Assembly (NCBI GenBank): GCA_003446375.1
Contig: DMAW01000067.1
Span: forward strand, 1 to 24,837
Reading direction: 5' to 3'
Length of the DNA stretch: 24,837 nt
Origin: Eubacteriaceae bacterium
GTDB taxonomy: Bacteria; Bacillota; Clostridia; Eubacteriales; Alkalibacteraceae
The notes below the pieces were generated by a model. It saw nothing but the letters and a program-made list of their open reading frames with translations, was not told where the DNA came from and did not search any database. Made by a program: the position numbers and the translations under genes. Every line of letters starts with the position of its first letter. Position 1 is the first letter of the stretch. This document shows, one piece after another, positions 14,668 to 24,000 of this stretch.

Positions 14668-15129
14668 TTACTTATTGTCTTTTTCCAATTTCAATAATAT
14701 CTCTTTTATGTCTATGCCGCTGCCGTATCCGGTCATGCTTCCATCCGCTCCTATAACCCTGTGACAAGGCACTACTATTGCAAAAGGATTCTTGTTGTTT
14801 GCTCCCCCTACCGCCCTGCAAGCCTTCTCATTGCCAATCGCTTTTGCGATTTCCTTATAAGATGCTGTCTCTCCATAAGGTATATCCATCAAAGCCTTGT
14901 AAACCTTTTGTTGAAAAGCAGTCCCCCTTATCTTCAAAGGAAGAAAAAACTCCTTCCTCTCACCACCAAGATACTCACCAAGCTGTTTAGCTGCTTCAAT
15001 AGTCATAAAGTTGCTCTCATCGGGCAAATCCACGTATTCTTCTTTCAATATTTCTATGTATTCAATAGCCTCCTCATTAGCTTGGATCAAAATTGTCCCG
15101 ATCTTCGTTTTTAAATAGGTCTTAGCCAA
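14668..15129 (-). CDS. ogt: Methylated-DNA--protein-cysteine S-methyltransferase
   Basis: 153 aa. It removes alkyl groups from O6-alkylguanine in DNA by suicidal transfer to Cys122 in the conserved PCHRV motif (121-125). The DNA-binding helix-turn-helix is seen as IPYGETASYKEIAKAIGN, followed by RAVGGANNKNP, the asparagine hinge region. Length fits the Ogt type without an Ada regulatory domain. The start is TTG at 15129 with AAAGGAGG eight bases upstream. Its own promoter is visible upstream. The stop codon abuts the -35 box of the raiA-motif RNA. Confidence 0.95.
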   Translation of the reverse strand: MAKTYLKTKIGTILIQANEEAIEYIEILKEEYVDLPDESNFMTIEAAKQLGEYLGGERKEFFLPLKIRGTAFQQKVYKALMDIPYGETASYKEIAKAIGNEKACRAVGGANNKNPFAIVVPCHRVIGADGSMTGYGSGIDIKEILLKLEKDNK

Positions 15130-15173
15130 ATTTAATGCCTCCTTTTAAAGGATTTTAAAAACTTTCAATACCC

Positions 15174-15202
15174 AGTATAACCTCCTTACAAAAAAATCAC
15201 AA
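15174..15202 (-). promoter_or_regulatory. Promoter of ogt
   Basis: TTGTGA (15197-15202) and TATACT (15174-15179) on the minus strand are spaced by 17 bases, 45 bases before the TTG start. A GAATAGG box touches the upstream edge of the -35. Confidence 0.6.
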
Positions 15203-15331
15203 TGAATAGGTTTACATTCATCTAAAATAATAATTCTATAGAAATTTACATTTGAATAGGGTATACTAAATTTATAAGAATCGATTTTTATATAACAAAT
15301 CAATGATTTTCTGCAATCATTGCCCTATTCA
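15203..15331. repeat. Repeated GAATAGG boxes and inverted repeats in the ogt-fba gap
   Basis: TGAATAGG occurs at 15203-15210 and 15253-15260, and its reverse complement CCTATTCA at 15324-15331. TTTACATT accompanies the first two copies (15211-15218 and 15245-15252) in swapped order. A perfect inverted repeat, CAATGATT...AATCATTG (15301-15322), lies directly before the third box. GAATAGGG (15254-15261) can pair with CCCTATTC (15323-15330) around that hairpin. These may be operators for a divergent regulator or an RNA leader of fba. Confidence 0.5.
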
Positions 15332-15377
15332 TATCTATGGTCCATAAAAATATTATTTATATAGGAGGTTTTTTTAA

Positions 15378-16307
15378 ATGGCATTAGTCAATACAACTGA
15401 AATGTTCAAAAAAGCTTACGAAGGCGGTTACGCTGTTGGTGCTTTCAATGTTAACAACATGGAAATCATCCAAGGCATCGTATCTGCTGCACAGGAAGAA
15501 AACGCACCTTTGATTCTTCAAGTATCTGCCGGTGCAAGAAAGTACGCCAGCCCTATTTACCTCAAAAAGCTCGTGGAAGCCGCTATCGAGGAAACAGGTC
15601 TTGACATAGTGCTTCATCTTGACCACGGCGAGGATTTTGAAATCTGCAAAGCATGTATCGATGACGGGTTCTCTTCTGTTATGATTGATGGATCTAAATA
15701 TCCTTTTGATGAGAATATCGCACTTACAAAAAAAGTCGTTGAATATGCACACGACAGAGGCGTTACAGTAGAAGCCGAGCTTGGCAAACTTGCCGGCGTG
15801 GAGGATGACGTAAAAGTTTCTGCTAAGGATGCTACATATACCGACCCTGACGAAGCCGTTGAATTTGTTGAAAGAACAGGCGTCGATTCTTTGGCAATCG
15901 CAATTGGAACAAGCCATGGAGCATACAAGTTCAAAGGAGATCCTCAACTTGACTTTGCAAGACTTGATACTATTTCTGCAAAGCTTCCAAACTTCCCATT
16001 AGTTCTCCACGGAGCCAGCAGCGTTCCACAGGAATTTGTCGAGCTTTGCAACAAGTATGGCGGTCAAATTCCAGGAGCTCAAGGTGTTCCTGAAGAAATG
16101 CTTAGAAAAGCAGCACACTCAGGTGTCTGCAAAATCAACATCGACACTGACTTGAGGCTTGCCATGACTGCTTCAATAAGAAAGACATTTACAGAAAACC
16201 CAGCTGAATTCGATCCAAGAAAATATCTTGGACCTGGTAGAGATGCTATCAAGCAAATGGTTCAGCACAAAATTAAAAATGTTTTGGGATGCAGCGGTAA
16301 AAGGTAA
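15378..16307 (+). CDS. fba: Class II fructose-bisphosphate aldolase
   Basis: 309 aa zinc-dependent aldolase that cleaves fructose 1,6-bisphosphate into dihydroxyacetone phosphate and glyceraldehyde 3-phosphate. Asp82 and His83 in HLDHGE are the catalytic acid and a zinc ligand. His180 (GTSHGAYKF) and His211 (LHGASS) complete the metal site, and Glu134 lies in the VEAELG motif. The start ATG has ATAGGAGG nine bases upstream. The codons are more regular and richer in GC-ending choices than those of the neighbours, as expected for a highly expressed glycolytic gene. It ends in its own strong terminator. Confidence 0.97.
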   Translation: MALVNTTEMFKKAYEGGYAVGAFNVNNMEIIQGIVSAAQEENAPLILQVSAGARKYASPIYLKKLVEAAIEETGLDIVLHLDHGEDFEICKACIDDGFSSVMIDGSKYPFDENIALTKKVVEYAHDRGVTVEAELGKLAGVEDDVKVSAKDATYTDPDEAVEFVERTGVDSLAIAIGTSHGAYKFKGDPQLDFARLDTISAKLPNFPLVLHGASSVPQEFVELCNKYGGQIPGAQGVPEEMLRKAAHSGVCKINIDTDLRLAMTASIRKTFTENPAEFDPRKYLGPGRDAIKQMVQHKIKNVLGCSGKR

Positions 16308-16324
16308 TATCCCAGTAATTGCTT

Positions 16325-16355
16325 AAAGGCATCCCTAGGGATGCCTTTATTTTTA
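16325..16355 (+). terminator. Terminator of fba
   Basis: AAAGGCATCCC and GGGATGCCTTT form a perfect 11-bp stem around TA, followed by ATTTTTAGG on the plus strand. Confidence 0.9.
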
Positions 16356-16383
16356 GGACAATATTCTGAAAGGAAGATTTCTG

Positions 16384-16956
16384 ATGGAATTATACATAGT
16401 GCGCCACGGCACCACTAAGTGGAACCTGGATGGAAGGATACAAGGCTGCACCGATACCGAACTTACAGATGCCGGAATAAAAGAAGCTCGTCTTCTTGAA
16501 CCAAAGATATCCCGACTTCCCGTAAAAAAAATTTACACCAGCCCTTTAAAAAGAGCTTTTGATACAGCCTCTATACTGAATATAAATTTAAATCTGCCTC
16601 TTATAGTGAAAAACGACCTTAGGGAAATTGAGTTTGGAGAATGGGAAGGCCTTACCTGGAATCAGGTCTTGGAAAAATACGATTATCTTATAAAAGAAAA
16701 TAAAACAGGTTATGTGAATCCTCCAAATGGAGAAAGTTTCTACCAAGCACTTGATAGAGTAAAAAATGTGGTAGATGAAATCATCTCCCAGGGTGAAAAC
16801 TGTCTAATCGTTTCTCACAAGGCTACCATACGATTCATTTTATACGGTCTTATAAAAAAGACACCGGCTCAAACCGGTGCCATAGAAATTGACAATCTTT
16901 CTGTGCTCAAGCTTTCATTTAACGGCAAATCTTTCATTAAATGGAACTTTATTTGA
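16384..16956 (+). CDS. Histidine phosphatase family protein (alpha-ribazole phosphatase/GpmB-like)
   Basis: 190 aa of the phosphoglycerate mutase-like superfamily. The phospho-accepting His8 lies in RHG (7-9), a second arginine in the SPLKRAFDTA motif (53-62), Glu82 in REIEFGEWEG, and the second catalytic His145 in IVSHKA. The REIEFGEWEG stretch resembles cobalamin-pathway alpha-ribazole phosphatases, but no other cobalamin gene is near, so the substrate is open. The ATG follows AAAGGAAG at 10 bases. Its 3' end overlaps the convergent radical SAM gene by eight bases. A promoter was not recognised, so it may depend on read-through from fba or on a weak site. Confidence 0.9.
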   Translation: MELYIVRHGTTKWNLDGRIQGCTDTELTDAGIKEARLLEPKISRLPVKKIYTSPLKRAFDTASILNINLNLPLIVKNDLREIEFGEWEGLTWNQVLEKYDYLIKENKTGYVNPPNGESFYQALDRVKNVVDEIISQGENCLIVSHKATIRFILYGLIKKTPAQTGAIEIDNLSVLKLSFNGKSFIKWNFI

Positions 16957-17896
16957 GAGCCTTGCCACCTAGGTAATCACATTTTATTCCCTGTCTTATG
17001 CCCTTGGCTCTCATTTGATTTTCAATCATGTCTTTAATTATCCACCAGCTTCTGTTCCAGTTGACGAACAGGGTGTTTTCCTCAGGCGCCCTTCCCACAA
17101 GTCGCTGTATCACTATATCCCCAGACAAGTACGCCAAAAATTCGACCACTCTATCCACATACTCTTCGAGATCTATAATATCGATATCTCCACTATTAAA
17201 AAGCTCCGCCATCTTGGTGTTCTTATCGATATAAAGGGCATGGAGCTTTACTCCGTCGACCTTCAATGCTGATAATACTTTTGCACACTCTATAGTGTCT
17301 TCGATATCGTCCCAGGGAAGGTTGAGTATGACATGTACACAGATATCAAATCCAAATTCTTTGATCATCAAGACGCTGTCTATAAATTCCGCCAAGGTAT
17401 GTCCCCTGTTTATCTTCTTGAGAGTCTTGTAGTTTACGCTTTGCAGGCCAAGCTCTATATAGATCTTTATTCCGAAGTTCTTTTGGATGTCCGCCAATGC
17501 TAAAAGATATTTTTTATCGATGCAGTCCGGCCTGGTGGATATGGCTATGCCTACTACGTTTTCAAGGCAGACTTGAGAAATGTTTTTTTTAAACTCCTCA
17601 ACAGGCATGTATGTATTCGTAAAGTCCTGAAAATAAGGTATGAACTTATTCGCCTTGTACCTTTTGGATATGTACTGAGAGTTTCTCTTGAACTGTTCTA
17701 CAGGCAAAATTTCTTTTGAAAGAGTTTCGTGCCCAGCTCCCTCTTCTCCACAAAAAATGCATCCTCCTGTTCCCAGCTTGCCATCCCTGTTCGGGCAAGT
17801 TCCACTGATGCTGATCGGGATTTTATAGACTTTCTCCCCAAATCTTTCAACCAGGTAATCAGAATAATTCCTGTATAGCTCTTTTGAATTAATCAC
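16949..17896 (-). CDS. TIGR01212-family radical SAM protein
   Basis: 315 aa. The iron-sulfur cysteines follow a non-canonical spacing, Cys34, Cys46 and Cys49 (CPNRDG...GGCIFC), as in the TIGR01212/YtqA group, which has Elp3-like radical SAM barrels. Further family features are PYFQDFTNTYMP (about 87-98), STRPDCI and ELGLQSVNYKTLKKINRGH. Its reaction is not known to me. The GTG start overlaps the stop of the upstream phosphatase gene by four bases (GTGA), so translation is probably coupled. The 3' end overlaps the histidine phosphatase on the other strand, leaving no room for a dedicated terminator. Confidence 0.9.
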   Translation of the reverse strand: MINSKELYRNYSDYLVERFGEKVYKIPISISGTCPNRDGKLGTGGCIFCGEEGAGHETLSKEILPVEQFKRNSQYISKRYKANKFIPYFQDFTNTYMPVEEFKKNISQVCLENVVGIAISTRPDCIDKKYLLALADIQKNFGIKIYIELGLQSVNYKTLKKINRGHTLAEFIDSVLMIKEFGFDICVHVILNLPWDDIEDTIECAKVLSALKVDGVKLHALYIDKNTKMAELFNSGDIDIIDLEEYVDRVVEFLAYLSGDIVIQRLVGRAPEENTLFVNWNRSWWIIKDMIENQMRAKGIRQGIKCDYLGGKALK

Positions 17897-19272
17897 AATT
17901 GAATCCCAATAAGACAGATATCATCGTCTTGGGACAACGAACTTCTGAATTCCTTGGCCTTTTTTATTATTTCCTTGCATACGCTTTCTACAGGTGCGCC
18001 TTCTGCAGACCTTACAATATCGAGCATCCTGTTTATATTAAAAAATTCGCCCTGTATGTTTCTGGTTTCGGGTATTCCGTCAGTGTACAAAAACAACTGG
18101 TCTCCCGGCTCGTATAAAACAGAGTTTTGAACAGACTCTTGGTCGGGCATATATTTGTTTAGACCTACCAAAGGCATATTGGCCTTTAAAAGCTGTATGA
18201 GATTTTGTTTTTTTCTATAAAGTATCGGAGTAGGATGTCCGGCATTGCTGTACTTTATTGATTGCTTTATAGGATCCAAGACCATGTATATCATGCTAAA
18301 GTAGTTGTCGGGCAATACCTCGTTTATGTCTTGTTCTACGAACTCCATGACCTTTGCCGGATTCTCAAGGACTCCTTCGGTCTTGCTGCAATGAGTCAAT
18401 ATCAGTTTTACCATGCTCGTTATCATGGCTGCATCTATTCCGTGGCCTGCCATGTCGGCTATTGCTATTCCAAACTTTCCGTTGTCAAGGTTAAACAGAT
18501 CGTAAAAGTCTCCACCGACTTTTCTGAAGGGCTTCAAATATGAAAATACTTCAAAATGCTCCGCCTTAAATTCCTTCGCATCTGGAATAATCGATTTTTG
18601 AATGCTCTGGGCAAACTCCAATTGTTTGCTGAATATATCGTTTTTGTACTGGAGCTCTTTGTTAAGCTCTATGGCCATGGACGCCTTTGATGCCAAAGTT
18701 GCTATCATATCCACAGTGCTTACCGCCTGACCGTTTTCATCGATAGTGCCTTTTTTGAAGAGTTCGGCCTCAAATCTGCACACTTCATCTCCAAGTCCCC
18801 AGCACTTAGTTTCTGTGACCAAAACATCCATATTCATTATCCTTGTAAGCCCTCCTGCGATAAAACCGCATTCAAAGGAACACAATGCCTCTCCAATATT
18901 CGGCATTCCCGAACAAACGGCACATTCATCCTCTTCGAAGATTATCTTGTTTCCTTCCATGCTTACAAGCCTTGTCTTGCCTATCATCAGCCTGTTAAGA
19001 TAATCTATAAGATCATTGATTTCCAGGATATTAAATGAAGAAAGGGCAATATTTTTGCCCGCTTGATACAAGATTGATGCAGATAATTTGCCACCGTAGG
19101 TTTCTCTAAGGGCAAGTCGCATTATCCTCATATATAACAAATCTATATTTTGCCCCAGCTCACTTCGAATAGGGCAGCTTATGTCATCTATAGAAAGCTG
19201 TATCTGGCTATCCATTTCCTGCAGTTGATGGTTAATTACGTTTTTAAAATCCTTTAAAAATGCTTCGCTCAA
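17893..19272 (-). CDS. PP2C/SpoIIE-type serine phosphatase with N-terminal V4R-like cysteine-rich sensor
   Basis: 459 aa. Residues ~35-172 resemble a V4R (4-vinyl reductase) small-ligand-binding domain and carry six cysteines at 117, 120, 131, 135, 157 and 165. A short helical linker follows (about 185-225). Residues ~225-459 form a SpoIIE/RsbU-like PP2C phosphatase with acidic metal-binding residues in GGDFYD (253-258), ADMAGHG (272-278) and LYTDGIPE, and the late aspartates in SQDDDICL. Such proteins usually dephosphorylate anti-sigma-factor antagonists in response to a signal. No partner sigma or STAS gene is in the window. The start is TTG with AGGAGG seven bases upstream. A -10 box TATAAT lies at 19302-19307. 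Confidence 0.88.
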   Translation of the reverse strand: MSEAFLKDFKNVINHQLQEMDSQIQLSIDDISCPIRSELGQNIDLLYMRIMRLALRETYGGKLSASILYQAGKNIALSSFNILEINDLIDYLNRLMIGKTRLVSMEGNKIIFEEDECAVCSGMPNIGEALCSFECGFIAGGLTRIMNMDVLVTETKCWGLGDEVCRFEAELFKKGTIDENGQAVSTVDMIATLASKASMAIELNKELQYKNDIFSKQLEFAQSIQKSIIPDAKEFKAEHFEVFSYLKPFRKVGGDFYDLFNLDNGKFGIAIADMAGHGIDAAMITSMVKLILTHCSKTEGVLENPAKVMEFVEQDINEVLPDNYFSMIYMVLDPIKQSIKYSNAGHPTPILYRKKQNLIQLLKANMPLVGLNKYMPDQESVQNSVLYEPGDQLFLYTDGIPETRNIQGEFFNINRMLDIVRSAEGAPVESVCKEIIKKAKEFRSSLSQDDDICLIGIQL

Positions 19273-19301
19273 CCCGCAACCTCCTTTTAGCTCTTTTAAA
19301 T

Positions 19302-19307
19302 ATTATA
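19302..19307 (-). promoter_or_regulatory. Likely -10 box for the V4R-phosphatase gene
   Basis: TATAAT on the minus strand, 30 bases before the TTG start. No good -35 hexamer is visible, so an activator or a different sigma factor may be involved. Confidence 0.45.
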
Positions 19308-19398
19308 GTACAATATTTAACATTTTACTATGTTTTATTTTATTTTACTTGCCTTTAACTTGCCAGTAACATGTATACAATATATTTAAACAGTTCGT

Positions 19399-19427
19399 TT
19401 GAATTCCCATAGGTTTAGCTATATAAT
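19399..19427 (+). promoter_or_regulatory. Sigma-A promoter of the small P-loop gene
   Basis: TTGAAT (19399-19404) and TATAAT (19422-19427) are separated by exactly 17 bases, 27 bases before the ATG. Confidence 0.75.
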
Positions 19428-19454
19428 AAAAGAAAAGCGAAAGAGGTGTCTACA

Positions 19455-19868
19455 ATGGTTCGAATCGTCTCAGGTCCCAAAGGAAGCGGAAAGACTAAAA
19501 GAATGATCGATTATGCCAATGACAGCATTACCACCAGCGAAGGTGAAATCGTTTTTATCAATGACAGGGAGAAATACCGTGTCAAGCTTGATAACCACAT
19601 CCGTTACGTCAATGTCGAAGATTTCTTCATAACATCCCCCGATGTCTTCTTTGGTTTTCTCAATGGATTGATTGCTGAAAACTACGATGTCAAAACCGTC
19701 TATATAGATAACGTGCTGAGAATCATAAATCTTGATGATATAAATCAACTTGAAGATTTGTTTTCTAAACTAAGAAAGCTTGAGGATAAATACAACGTAG
19801 AATTCGTGCTTAGCATTTGCGCCGATGATTCGCAAATACCAGAATTCATGAAAGAAGCAGTCTGCTGA
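19455..19868 (+). CDS. Small P-loop NTP-binding protein of unknown role
   Basis: 137 aa. A Walker A motif GPKGSGKTK starts at residue ~6, and a Walker B-like VYIDNV comes near residue 83. The rest is a compact alpha/beta fold without a sensor or helicase region I can name. The protein is short for an ATPase and may be a minimal nucleotide-binding switch. The ATG at 19455 is chosen because AAAGAGGTG lies six bases upstream; the GTG at 19446 is inside that site. It is a single-gene unit with its own promoter and a shared terminator, transcribed toward the nitroreductase operon. Confidence 0.82.
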   Translation: MVRIVSGPKGSGKTKRMIDYANDSITTSEGEIVFINDREKYRVKLDNHIRYVNVEDFFITSPDVFFGFLNGLIAENYDVKTVYIDNVLRIINLDDINQLEDLFSKLRKLEDKYNVEFVLSICADDSQIPEFMKEAVC

Positions 19869-19880
19869 TTTCTTAAAACC

Positions 19881-19926
19881 AAAAACATGCAAGAGCTTAA
19901 ATGCAATAAAACTCTTGCATGTTTTT
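19881..19926. terminator. Bidirectional terminator between convergent genes
   Basis: AAAAACATGCAAGAG and CTCTTGCATGTTTTT form a perfect 15-bp stem. It carries T-runs in both directions and so can end the plus-strand P-loop gene and the minus-strand RND-TetR-nitroreductase operon. Confidence 0.88.
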
Positions 19927-19934
19927 ATTATAAT

Positions 19935-20453
19935 TCAGTAAAAATCGTAGTGCACTTTCTTAAAATCCATATCTTTCTCACTGTATTCAGCTTTCGCCTC
20001 ATCCGCATATCCAATTGTAACAACGCACTCTACCACGTATTTTTCCGGTATGCCTAGCAGATCTTTTAAATATTCTTGAGAGCTCACGGCATCATCTTTT
20101 TCTCTTAATCTAGTCTGAATCCAGCAGCTGCCAAGACCCAGGCTCCGTGCAGCCAGTTGAATTGCATAAGCCGCTATGGAACAATCTTCTATCCACACAT
20201 CGCACTTTTGAGGATCCGCTATCACCACGAAAGCCACAGGCACATCCTTGGCAAAAGATGCCCCGTGAACTTTGCTCTTTGAAATTGCTCCTAATACTTT
20301 CTTGTCTTTTACCACTATGAATTCCCACGGTTTTATATTTCTAGAAGAGGGTGCGATGAGAGCCGCTCTTATTATTTCTTCCAGCTTTTCCTTTTCCACA
20401 GGCGTCTCTTTGTATTTCCTGATGCTTCGGTACGTCTTTAGCTTATCGTACAT
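19935..20453 (-). CDS. Nitroreductase family protein
   Basis: 172 aa, FMN-dependent oxidoreductase fold. The N-terminal RSIRKYKETPVEKEKLEEII and the PSSRNIKPWEFIVV stretch (about 34-47) are the phosphate- and flavin-contacting parts of the family. AARSLGLGSCWIQ is the second signature. Such enzymes reduce nitroaromatics, quinones or other oxidants with NAD(P)H. The ATG at 20453 has GGGAGG seven bases upstream, so an upstream start at 20468 is rejected. It is the last gene of the operon, 20 bases after the TetR gene, which suggests a detoxification role. The physiological substrate cannot be read from the sequence. Confidence 0.93.
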   Translation of the reverse strand: MYDKLKTYRSIRKYKETPVEKEKLEEIIRAALIAPSSRNIKPWEFIVVKDKKVLGAISKSKVHGASFAKDVPVAFVVIADPQKCDVWIEDCSIAAYAIQLAARSLGLGSCWIQTRLREKDDAVSSQEYLKDLLGIPEKYVVECVVTIGYADEAKAEYSEKDMDFKKVHYDFY

Positions 20454-20473
20454 TTTATTACCTCCCACTATAT

Positions 20474-21085
20474 TTATCCAAGAGCTTTCAATGCCATTTT
20501 CAACGTGTCTTTTTTTACATCTTCTAAGGTTATATCGGGATATTGCCTCATCATGAACATGTAATGTCCGATGTCTGCGAATATATTTTTTATGACCATC
20601 CTATTGTAAAAATCGGTGTTGTCAGAGGCTACTTTCCCCTCTTTTTTCCCAGGTTCAAGCACTAAGTCTATTATTTGATTGATCTTACCAAACATCCTAT
20701 CGCAACCGTCTTTTCCTGCAAATCCGTAAGGATACATCTCCATTGCTCCGTCTGAAGAAATGATCATGTTGAATACCGATTTTTCGCTTTGTATGCTTTG
20801 AATAAAATAATCACAGAGCACACCCAGCCTCTCACTAAAACCCTTATAAGACCTCAGGCTTGATTCCAGATTTGCTGCTTCTTGCTGCATGCTGTAAAGT
20901 ATGCTTTTTTCCAAGACTTCTTCTTTGGACTGAAAATACTCGTAAATCGTTCCCTTTCCTACGCCGGCTGCCGCTGCGATATCTGAAACTTTTATGGAGT
21001 AAGGATTTTTACCGGTTTTTAAAAGTTCCACAGTACCTTTTAGTATTGATGCTTCCTTTTCTGAAATATTGAAGTCCACTCTCAC
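20474..21085 (-). CDS. TetR/AcrR-family transcriptional repressor
   Basis: 203 aa. Residues ~12-60 hold the DNA-binding helix-turn-helix (IKVSDIAAAAGVGKGTIYEYFQSKEEVL). The rest is an all-helical ligand-binding and dimerisation domain with no similarity I can name. The GTG start overlaps the RND pump stop by four bases (GTGA), with GGAGAGGATGGAGA upstream, so it is translationally coupled to the pump. It most likely represses its own operon through the palindrome at 24810-24825. The ligand is unknown, probably a pump substrate. Confidence 0.92.
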   Translation of the reverse strand: MRVDFNISEKEASILKGTVELLKTGKNPYSIKVSDIAAAAGVGKGTIYEYFQSKEEVLEKSILYSMQQEAANLESSLRSYKGFSERLGVLCDYFIQSIQSEKSVFNMIISSDGAMEMYPYGFAGKDGCDRMFGKINQIIDLVLEPGKKEGKVASDNTDFYNRMVIKNIFADIGHYMFMMRQYPDITLEDVKKDTLKMALKALG

Positions 21086-24000
21086 TCTCCATCCTCTCCA
21101 ATTTTTCTTTTATCCTTTCGGTGGAAAATATCATACATGACCGGCACTACAAAAAGTGTGAGAAGCGTGGCATATGTCAAGCCTCCTATGGCAGTTATAG
21201 CCAGTGGCTGCAGCATCTCAGCCCCCATTCCCATTCCCACTGAAAGCGTTGATAATCCCAGCACGGTGGTTATGGCAGTCATCAATATCTGCCTGATCCT
21301 GACCCTGCCGGTCTCCAGCAAGGCGCTTTTCTTATCCATTCCTTGCAGCATCAATTGGTTGGTATAGTCTACAAAAACAATTCCGTTATTTACTACTACA
21401 CCGCTAAGAACCAAAAATCCAAGCATTGATATGACACTGATATCATTTCCTGTTAAAAATAAAGCTAATAGTCCTCCCGTAAAGGCAAGGGGTATGGTAA
21501 ACATGACTATGAAAGGAGACAATAGTGATTGAAACTGGGCGACCATTATCAAATAAACAAATACTATGGCCAACAGTATCATTTTGACCAAATCTCCTAA
21601 AGTCTCGTTAATAGTCTCGGTTTCTCCGGCGATTTGTATCTTGTATCCTTCAGGAACGTCGTATTCTGATAGCTTGTCCGAAAATTCTCTGCTGACCAAT
21701 CCAATATTATGGTCTGCATCTACGCTTCCTGTCACAGATACGTACCTTTCCTGAGAATCTCTTCTAATTGCTGACAAACCTTGCGCTTCGTTTATGTCGG
21801 CAATATCGCCTAACTCTATCGTATCCGAAACGCCGTCCTTTTCAACTTTTAATTCAAAAGACTCTAAATTTTCTCTTGTCACAAGCTCGCTTTTGCCGTC
21901 GATTACGATAACCGGGTATTCTTGGTTTTCAATATTCAAGGTAGTGGCAGTCTTCCCTTGGGAAATCCCTTGACTGACAGCAGAAAACACTTGTGCGACG
22001 GTCAAGCCCTCTTCCATTGCCTTGTTCTTGTCTACAGTCACTCTAAGCTCCACTGCATTGTCTTCAAATCCGGTCTCAACTTCTATCATTCCTTCAGTGC
22101 TGCTCAATAGATCAGCTACATCATTTGATATTTCTCGCAACACATCTATGTCATTTCCCTTTATTACGACTTCCACTCCGCTTCCCGCTATGGCTCCCAG
22201 ATTCATATTTGAGGTCTCGACGATTATTTCTGCATCCAAGTCATCCGTGGCTTGTTGTATATCCTTTGCTATCTTTTGGTTTGACACCTTCTTGTTTTCG
22301 TCAAGGAGTATATACAATGATACGCTTTCTCCTGATCCTCCGCCAAAGCCCATCATTCCTCCACCGGCGCCTGAAAAAGCTCCTATTGTCTCAATTCCTT
22401 CTATACCTAAAATCCTATCTACTATCTCATTGGACATCTCTGTCATTTCTTCGAACTGTGCATCTTTATCCATATTTATGCTAACGGACATTTCTGATCC
22501 GTCCATTTCCGGAATGAAAGACGTGCCCATATACGCTGCTCCGATTCCACTGGCTCCCAACAGCACCAATACCAAAGCTAGCACTGCAAACTTCCATTTG
22601 AGAGCAAACTTTAGGATTACCTCGTATTTATCCACCATTTTGTCAAACAGCTTGTGTTCTTTATTTTCAAGTTTCTTGAATACCCCGGATGATATCACAG
22701 GCACTAGAGTCAATGCGATTATCAAGCTGGCAATCAGTGAATACGCTATTGTCAATCCCATATCAGTAAATATTTCTCTGGATATGCCCTGTGTAAATAC
22801 AACAGGCAAGAACACGGCAGTGGTGGTCAGGGTTGATGCAGTCAATGCACCTGAAACCTGCTTAGCTCCTTCTATCGATGCCTTTACCGAGGACATCCCT
22901 GAGTTTTTAAGTCGATAAATATTTTCTATGACCACGACTGAATTGTCCACAAGCATTCCTACTCCTAAAGCAAGGCCGCCCAAAGATATGATATTTATAG
23001 TAACTCCTGTGAAATACATCATGGTTACGGCAAATACAAGGCTGATAGGTATGGACAATGCTACGATTATCGTAGGTCTTATGTCCCTTAAGAAAATCAG
23101 CAGTATCAATATAGCCAGCAAACCGCCATAGGCAAGATTTTTGAGCACAGAGTCTATGACTATATCTATATATACCCCTTGATCCATTAACGGCGTTATG
23201 GTAAGCCCTTCGTGATTGGACTCAACAGCGTCTATTCTTTCCCTTATTGAAGATGCTACCTCGGCAGTGGAATAGTTGCTTTGTTTTTGAAATGTCAATA
23301 TAACGGCATCCTGCCCGTTTACTTTTGCGTATAGATCTTCAGAATTATCCGTATCGCTGACTTGAGCAACATCTTTTAAGTAGATTTTGCCCACTGAGTC
23401 TATCTTTGTATCAAACAAGAGAAGATTCATCATTTCCTCAGAATCAGCGATTTTATCGCCTACCTTTACCAAGTATTCTCCTCCATCACCCTGTACATAT
23501 CCTGCAGGCATTGAAAAGTTTTGAGCTGCCAATATCCCCGATATCATATCCGGAGTTATGACACCTTCGAGATCAGCTTCCTTGAAAGCCTTATCTTTAG
23601 ATTCGGATATCTCTTCAAGACCACTTTCGATCTGTGCCAAGCTTTCTGTCAGCTGATCTCTTGCCTTGTTGATTTCCACATTAAGCGTAATACGCCCTTG
23701 ATCTAAAGCATTTTCATTTGACAAGAGTTCCTGCTTTCCTAAGTTCAACGCTTCTTTTTGACTTTTAATCTCTGCCAATCCGGTGTTCATCTCTGCCAAG
23801 GCTTCCTCTAATGAAGCTTTCCTCGTCATTGTCTCGTTAAGTCCAGATTGCAGCAACGCCAATGTCTCCATTTGATTTTCATCAAGTTCAGTTTCTGAAT
23901 TTTCCAGCTCGTAAATCTGCGACTCAAGCTCTTGCTCCGCCACATCCAAAGCATCTATGGCAATCCGGGTTTGAGTTATTTGGCTAATTAGCTGGCTTTC

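Noticed and set aside
14571..14756. 61-codon plus-strand frame across the raiA-motif RNA
   Set aside because: It has no ribosome binding site and overlaps both the structured RNA and ogt on the opposite strand, so it is not considered coding.
15384..15947. 187-codon minus-strand frame opposite fba
   Set aside because: Antisense shadow of a strongly conserved aldolase. It has a cysteine/phenylalanine-rich nonsense composition and no promoter or ribosome binding site.
22022..22918. 298-codon open frame on the plus strand inside the RND gene
   Set aside because: It is antisense to a clearly coding RND pump, has no ribosome binding site, and its composition (serine, proline, isoleucine-rich) is typical of a shadow frame.
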